Positions 59,726 to 64,000 of a stretch of 64,000 nt of DNA are shown here, piece by piece. Origin of the DNA: an uncultured Prevotellaceae bacterium (GTDB lineage: Bacteria > Bacteroidota > Bacteroidia > Bacteroidales > Bacteroidaceae); contig CACXMM010000007.1 in assembly GCA_902768785.1 (NCBI GenBank), positions 28,524 to 92,523 on the forward strand, read 5' to 3'. The notes beneath the pieces are model-generated. The model was not told the DNA's origin and did not search any database. It saw nothing but the letters and a program-made list of their open reading frames with translations. A program made the translations under genes and the position numbers. Position 1 is the stretch's first letter, and each line of letters opens with the position of its first letter.

Positions 59726-62700
59726 ATGGCAAGAATCTACGATAATATAGAAACAAAATTCGCAGAAGGGCTACAGGGCATTATTACCAATGTGGGCGTA
59801 AAACGTGTGGATTTTTGCGTCGGCTATTTTAATCTGCGAGGATGGAATCTCGTAGTAGAACAGATAGATACCCTTACGGGCGATTATGTCTATGAAAACG
59901 ACAAGCGAATCTTTCGCAAATGTCGTTTGTTGATAGGTATGCATCGGCCTGCAGAAGAATTGATTCGACAACTCTATACAGAACAGGTCTTGCCTGATGC
60001 CAACTATGTCAGTCAGTGCAAATTAGAGATTGCCCGCGACTTCAAGCGTCAGCTTCAGTTGGGCCTGCCCACTAAGCAAGACGAGTTTACCCTTCGTCGT
60101 CTTTCGGCACAGATGAAAGATGAGAAGGTTTGTGTGAAGTTGTATCTACGCGAACCACTTCACGCCAAGTTATACCTTGCCCATCGCCCTGATGACAACT
60201 TCAATAAGATTCAGGCTATTATGGGTAGCAGCAATCTTACCTATTCGGGATTGACCAAGCAAGGAGAACTGAATGCCGAATTTGGCGACAGCGATAGCGC
60301 CGAAAAACTATCCCGTTGGTTCGATGAGCGTTGGGAAGACAAGTTCTGTCTTGACATTACCAAAGAACTGATAGAGATTATTGATAACAGTTGGGCAGGA
60401 GAAAAGGAAATACCACCTTATTATATATATTTGAAGACAGCCTACCATCTGAGTGAGGAAGCCCGCACTGGCATCAAGGAGTTTACCATCCCACCAGAAT
60501 TCAAGAGCAGCCTTTTCGATTTCCAACAGACGGCAGTCAAGATTGCTGCCCGTCATCTGAACAACGAGAAGCGTGGTGGTGCTATGATTGGCGACGTGGT
60601 GGGATTAGGAAAGACCATCACTGCCTGTGCCATTGCCAAGATGTATGAAAACACCTTTGGCAGCAATACACTGATTATCTGTCCTGCCAATCTGCAAGAC
60701 ATGTGGGCAAAGTATCGCAGGCAATATGACCTGAAGGCCGACATCATGTCGATGGCAAAGCCTATTGATGTGGATCATGCCAGATACTACAAACTGATTA
60801 TTGTCGATGAAAGTCACAACCTTCGCAATAGTCAGGGCACACGCTATCGCAACATCCGAGACCTTATTCAGAAACAGGATTGCAAGGTGTTGTTGCTGAC
60901 GGCTACACCCTATAACAAGCAATACAAGGATTTGAGCAGTCAATTGCGCCTGTTCGTAGATGATGACACCGATTTGGGCATTCGTCCCGAAGCCTACATA
61001 CGTGAGATAGGCGGTGAGCGTAAGTTTGCCGAAAAGCACGAAGACTTCATCAGGAGCATCAAGGCATTTGAGCGCAGTGAGTGTCAAGAAGACTGGCAAG
61101 AACTGATGAAACTTTTCCTGGTTCGCCGTACCCGTACCTTCATCAAAGACAACTATGCCAAGACTGACCCCAAGAACGGACGTAAGTACCTGGAGTTTAA
61201 GGACGGGCACAAATCCTATTTCCCTGACCGCGTACCCAAAGCAATAAAGTTCAAAACCGTCAGTGGCGATCAGTATAGCAGGCTCTATTCTGTGGAGATG
61301 ATAGGCCTGATGGAAAGTCTGAAACTGCCCCGCTACGGACTGATCCATTATTTGGACGAGAAGAAGGCTGAAGATGCTTCCAAATATGAGAGTGACCTGA
61401 TTGCCAATCTCTCCCGTGCCGGCGAGCGTATGATGGGTTTCTGCAAAAGCACTTTCTTCAAGCGTATTGACAGCAGCGGATTTTCTTTCCTTCTGACGCT
61501 GTTTCGTCATATTCTACGCAATGCCGTGTTTATCTATGCCATTGACAACAAACTCAAACTACCTATCAGCGACGAGAACACCTTCCCCGAAGACTTCATT
61601 GACGATGCCGATATCAACGATATTTTTTCTAATGATGACGAACAGGAGGAAGAGGCATCCGGCGACAATCTCATACAGGTTCCCAACGACATGGCCGTCT
61701 ATATGAAGAAAGCCGAGGAGTATTACAATGGCTTGATAGGCAAGAACAATGTGCAGTGGATAGATGCCAGATACTTTAAGCGCACTTTGAAGCAGCAGTT
61801 GAAGAAGGACTGTGAGCAGTTGATAGCCATGATCAACCTCTGCGAAGCCTGGAACCCGCAGACTGACCAGAAACTCAACGAACTGCAAGAACTGCTCTGT
61901 GCGAAGCACCCAAGCGACAAAGTCATTGTGTTCACCCAGTACTCAGATACAGCCAACTACATATATCACCAGTTGAAGAAGCGAGGCATACAGCATATAG
62001 ACAAGGCAACGGGCGGCAGCAAGAATCCTACAGCCATAGTAGAACGCTTCTCGCCACTGAGCAATCAGGCGGATGTATCAGCAGAAAATGAACTGCGGGT
62101 GCTCATTGCAACCGATGTGCTCAGTGAAGGTCAGAACTTGCAGGATGCGCATGTCATCGTGAACTACGACCTGCCTTGGGCCATCATTCGCCTCATTCAG
62201 CGTGCCGGACGTGTAGACCGTATTGACCAGAGTTCGGAGCGAATCTATTGCTATTCGTTTTTCCCTGCCAATAAAGTGGAAGAAATCATTCATTTGCGTA
62301 CCCGCCTGAATGCCCGTATCAATGAAAATGCCGGCATTGTGGGCAGCGACGAAGTGTTCTTTGAGGGCAACGAGCAGAACCTCCGCGATATGTATAACGA
62401 GAAGAGCGGCAGTCTGGATGAAGACGAGGACGATGTGGACGTTGACCTCGGCTCGCAGGCATTCCAGATTTGGAAGAACGCCACCGATGCCAACCCTGAG
62501 TTGAAACGCATCATTCCAGAGATACCCAATATCGCTTATTCCACCAAACAGGCTCATAGTGCCATCGAGGATGGTGTCATTACGTATGCCCGAACCTATA
62601 ATGACTTTGACGTGCTGACGTGGTTCAACTCTAAAGGTGAGATTGTCAGCCAGTCGCAGAAGCGCATTCTTCAGGCTATGGCCTGCTCGCTCAACGAACC

Positions 62701-63103
62701 AAGACTAGAGCCGCAGGACAACCACTTAGCGTTAGTTGAGAAAGCCATCAAGGGCATCAAAAACGAGAATACCAATGTCGGCGGCATCCTCGGTAGTCGT
62801 TTCAGCACAAAGCGTAAGATTTACGACCTACTGAATCACTACTACGAACAACCCCTGAACCTCTTCTATACACAGGAGAAGAAGGCATTGTTGAAGTTTG
62901 CCATTGACCAGATTTACAACTATCCGCTGTTGGAAAATTCCAAGTTTATCCTGGGGCGAATGATGCGCACTGGCAGCACCCACGACGATATTGTGGATAC
63001 TGTCATCGAGATGTACGAGAATGCCAATCTTTGCCGCATCGATGAAGACCGAACAAAACATAAAGACCCCACCATCATTTGCTCGATGGGATTAAAAGCC
63101 TAA
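59726..63103 (+). CDS. PLD-SNF2 helicase fusion, probable defence protein
   Basis: 1125 residues. An N-terminal phospholipase-D-like domain (about 1-200) has HAKLYLAHRPDD at 146 and GSSNLTYSGL after it, a single HxK site. A SNF2/SF2 helicase follows, with Walker A GDVVGLGKTITA near 288, VDESHNLRN near 360, LLLTATPYNKQ near 391, and motifs V and VI as IATDVLSEGQNLQDA and LIQRAGRVDRIDQ near 790-830. An acidic stretch (DEDEDDVDVDLG) lies near 900. It is followed after 6 bp by a methylase gene. Such pairs occur in DISARM-like, Hma-like and other restriction systems. Which class this is I cannot decide. Confidence 0.8.
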   Translation: MARIYDNIETKFAEGLQGIITNVGVKRVDFCVGYFNLRGWNLVVEQIDTLTGDYVYENDKRIFRKCRLLIGMHRPAEELIRQLYTEQVLPDANYVSQCKLEIARDFKRQLQLGLPTKQDEFTLRRLSAQMKDEKVCVKLYLREPLHAKLYLAHRPDDNFNKIQAIMGSSNLTYSGLTKQGELNAEFGDSDSAEKLSRWFDERWEDKFCLDITKELIEIIDNSWAGEKEIPPYYIYLKTAYHLSEEARTGIKEFTIPPEFKSSLFDFQQTAVKIAARHLNNEKRGGAMIGDVVGLGKTITACAIAKMYENTFGSNTLIICPANLQDMWAKYRRQYDLKADIMSMAKPIDVDHARYYKLIIVDESHNLRNSQGTRYRNIRDLIQKQDCKVLLLTATPYNKQYKDLSSQLRLFVDDDTDLGIRPEAYIREIGGERKFAEKHEDFIRSIKAFERSECQEDWQELMKLFLVRRTRTFIKDNYAKTDPKNGRKYLEFKDGHKSYFPDRVPKAIKFKTVSGDQYSRLYSVEMIGLMESLKLPRYGLIHYLDEKKAEDASKYESDLIANLSRAGERMMGFCKSTFFKRIDSSGFSFLLTLFRHILRNAVFIYAIDNKLKLPISDENTFPEDFIDDADINDIFSNDDEQEEEASGDNLIQVPNDMAVYMKKAEEYYNGLIGKNNVQWIDARYFKRTLKQQLKKDCEQLIAMINLCEAWNPQTDQKLNELQELLCAKHPSDKVIVFTQYSDTANYIYHQLKKRGIQHIDKATGGSKNPTAIVERFSPLSNQADVSAENELRVLIATDVLSEGQNLQDAHVIVNYDLPWAIIRLIQRAGRVDRIDQSSERIYCYSFFPANKVEEIIHLRTRLNARINENAGIVGSDEVFFEGNEQNLRDMYNEKSGSLDEDEDDVDVDLGSQAFQIWKNATDANPELKRIIPEIPNIAYSTKQAHSAIEDGVITYARTYNDFDVLTWFNSKGEIVSQSQKRILQAMACSLNEPRLEPQDNHLALVEKAIKGIKNENTNVGGILGSRFSTKRKIYDLLNHYYEQPLNLFYTQEKKALLKFAIDQIYNYPLLENSKFILGRMMRTGSTHDDIVDTVIEMYENANLCRIDEDRTKHKDPTIICSMGLKA

Positions 63104-63109
63104 AACAAG

Positions 63110-64000
63110 ATGAGAAGAAACGTATTTAACCAATATCTGTCAGAGAGTAATTTCCGCGAGTTGTTCATCACTGAGATGGGATGGAACAATCCTTCGGGTG
63201 CGACATTGCTGCCCGAATATACCATTGATGAGCGAACCTTCCAGATAGAGCAGATAGCCGAGCGTAGCGGTTTCCAGATTCTTCAATGCAAGGTTGACGA
63301 GATACCTGTCTCTTCCGTCTGCAAGAAACTGGATACCAAACTCCGCAAGAACGCTGAGAACTATATCTGCATCTTCGTGGTGCCAGGCACGATGCACCAT
63401 CTCTGGGTAGCCCCCGTCAAGAAAGTGGAAAAGCGCGATTTGGTATTGGTAGAATACGACACGGTGGATAAGGCCAGTTTCCTGTTTGAGAAGATGGAAG
63501 GACTGTCCTTCTCGCTCGATGACGAGGCACCAACCATTCTTGACATCGTCGAAAAGGTGCAGGCGGCTTTCCTCATCAACTCCGAGAAAATCACCAAGGA
63601 CTTCTATGCCGGCTTCAAGAAGGAACACACCAACTTCGCCAAGTTCATTACGGGCATTGACGACCATTTGGCCGATAAGGACAACAAGAACAAGCAGTGG
63701 TACACCAGTGTCATGCTCAACCGCCTTATGTTCTGCTACTTCATCCAGAAAAAAGGCTTCCTCGATGGCGATGTCGATTACTTGCGCCATAAGTTGGAGT
63801 GGACACAGGAGAACGAGGGCGAGGACCGCTTCTTCAACAAGTTCTACAAAGGCTTCCTCGTCAGTTTGTTCCACGACGGACTGAACGCCCCCCACCACGA
63901 TCAGACATTTGAATCCGTCTATGGGCGCATCCCCTATCTGAATGGTGGTATGTTCGATGTTCACCAGATAGAGCAGGACTATGCTGGCCTTGATATAGCC
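63110..64000 (+). CDS. Eco57I-type adenine methylase / restriction protein, N-terminal part (partial)
   Basis: An open frame of 297 codons runs off the right edge, starting 6 bp after the helicase stop. The opening MRRNVFNQYLSESNFRELFI, with WYTSVMLNRLMFCYFIQKKG and the late GRIPYLNGGMFDVHQI, is the N-terminal pattern of type IIG and Eco57I-class methylase proteins (LNGG.F before the methylase domain). The catalytic NPPY motif would lie beyond the window, so activity is not shown. It is probably the partner of the PLD-SNF2 helicase. Confidence 0.7.
   Translation, partial: MRRNVFNQYLSESNFRELFITEMGWNNPSGATLLPEYTIDERTFQIEQIAERSGFQILQCKVDEIPVSSVCKKLDTKLRKNAENYICIFVVPGTMHHLWVAPVKKVEKRDLVLVEYDTVDKASFLFEKMEGLSFSLDDEAPTILDIVEKVQAAFLINSEKITKDFYAGFKKEHTNFAKFITGIDDHLADKDNKNKQWYTSVMLNRLMFCYFIQKKGFLDGDVDYLRHKLEWTQENEGEDRFFNKFYKGFLVSLFHDGLNAPHHDQTFESVYGRIPYLNGGMFDVHQIEQDYAGLDIA

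Noticed and set aside
1-64000. tRNA or rRNA genes
   Set aside because: The gaps are short or filled with repeats, and I saw no cloverleaf with a TTCGA arm or rRNA-like sequence. A dedicated RNA search would be more sensitive.

Overview
The window looks like a chromosome segment from a member of the Bacteroidota, most likely a Prevotella-type (Prevotellaceae) bacterium. This rests on Bacteroidota promoters (a TTTG at -33 and TAnnTTTG at -7), many outer-membrane beta-barrel and TonB-receptor genes, long-form HisG, a class III fructose bisphosphatase, DUF4421, DUF3127 and DUF4835 families, CotH proteins with type IX secretion-like tails, and frequent TTG starts. No rRNA, tRNA or CRISPR array was recognised. 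The genus is an inference.

Layout. 1-2200: three exported or outer-membrane proteins, the first cut by the window edge. 2482-5770: hisG, hisD and hisC. 5865-11813 (minus): C69 dipeptidase, M23 peptidase, nadC, a small beta-barrel protein and cstA. 12390-15000: a GH10-like hydrolase and purU. 15081-17906: hisH, hisA, hisF and hisIE. With hisGDC these give all histidine enzymes except hisB, which is not in the window. 17960-25615: ftsE, lysC, lysA, two glycosyltransferase-like genes and fbp. 25620-29576 (minus): an SSB-like OB-fold protein, a membrane-anchored winged-helix regulator, a TonB-type receptor and a small exported protein. 29795-38298: dnaN, a DnaQ-like exonuclease, DUF4835, recN, a TPR protein with a degenerate protease domain, HU, a 29-residue basic protein resembling ribosomal bS22/COX24, and RNase G. 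38472-45130: two CotH paralogues and an esterase. 46165-47622 (minus): a split HipA system (hipB, hipS, hipT) with its operators. 48427-52288: a heterodimeric ABC exporter. 52292-59209 (minus): fabD, a four-helix-bundle gene, a GH13 amylase, an AlaX-like editing protein, then clpS, clpA and aat, which form an N-degron cluster. 59726-64000: a PLD-SNF2 helicase and the start of an adenine methylase, probably a defence system running off the edge.

The most unusual content is non-coding. (a) A three-promoter composite element of about 200 bp lies upstream of both hisG and fabD with the same internal spacing (74 then 84 bp, and 73 then 84 bp). (b) The four-helix-bundle gene between fabD and the amylase is bounded by perfect 37-bp inverted repeats, one of which supplies the amylase start codon. 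A shorter relative of these repeats is inserted in frame inside the amylase itself. (c) Three intergenic regions carry arrays with an exact 22-bp period but drifting sequence. (d) A near-perfect hairpin of about 99 bp sits between divergent genes. Many his-gene spacers are built from short repeats that end at the next start codon.
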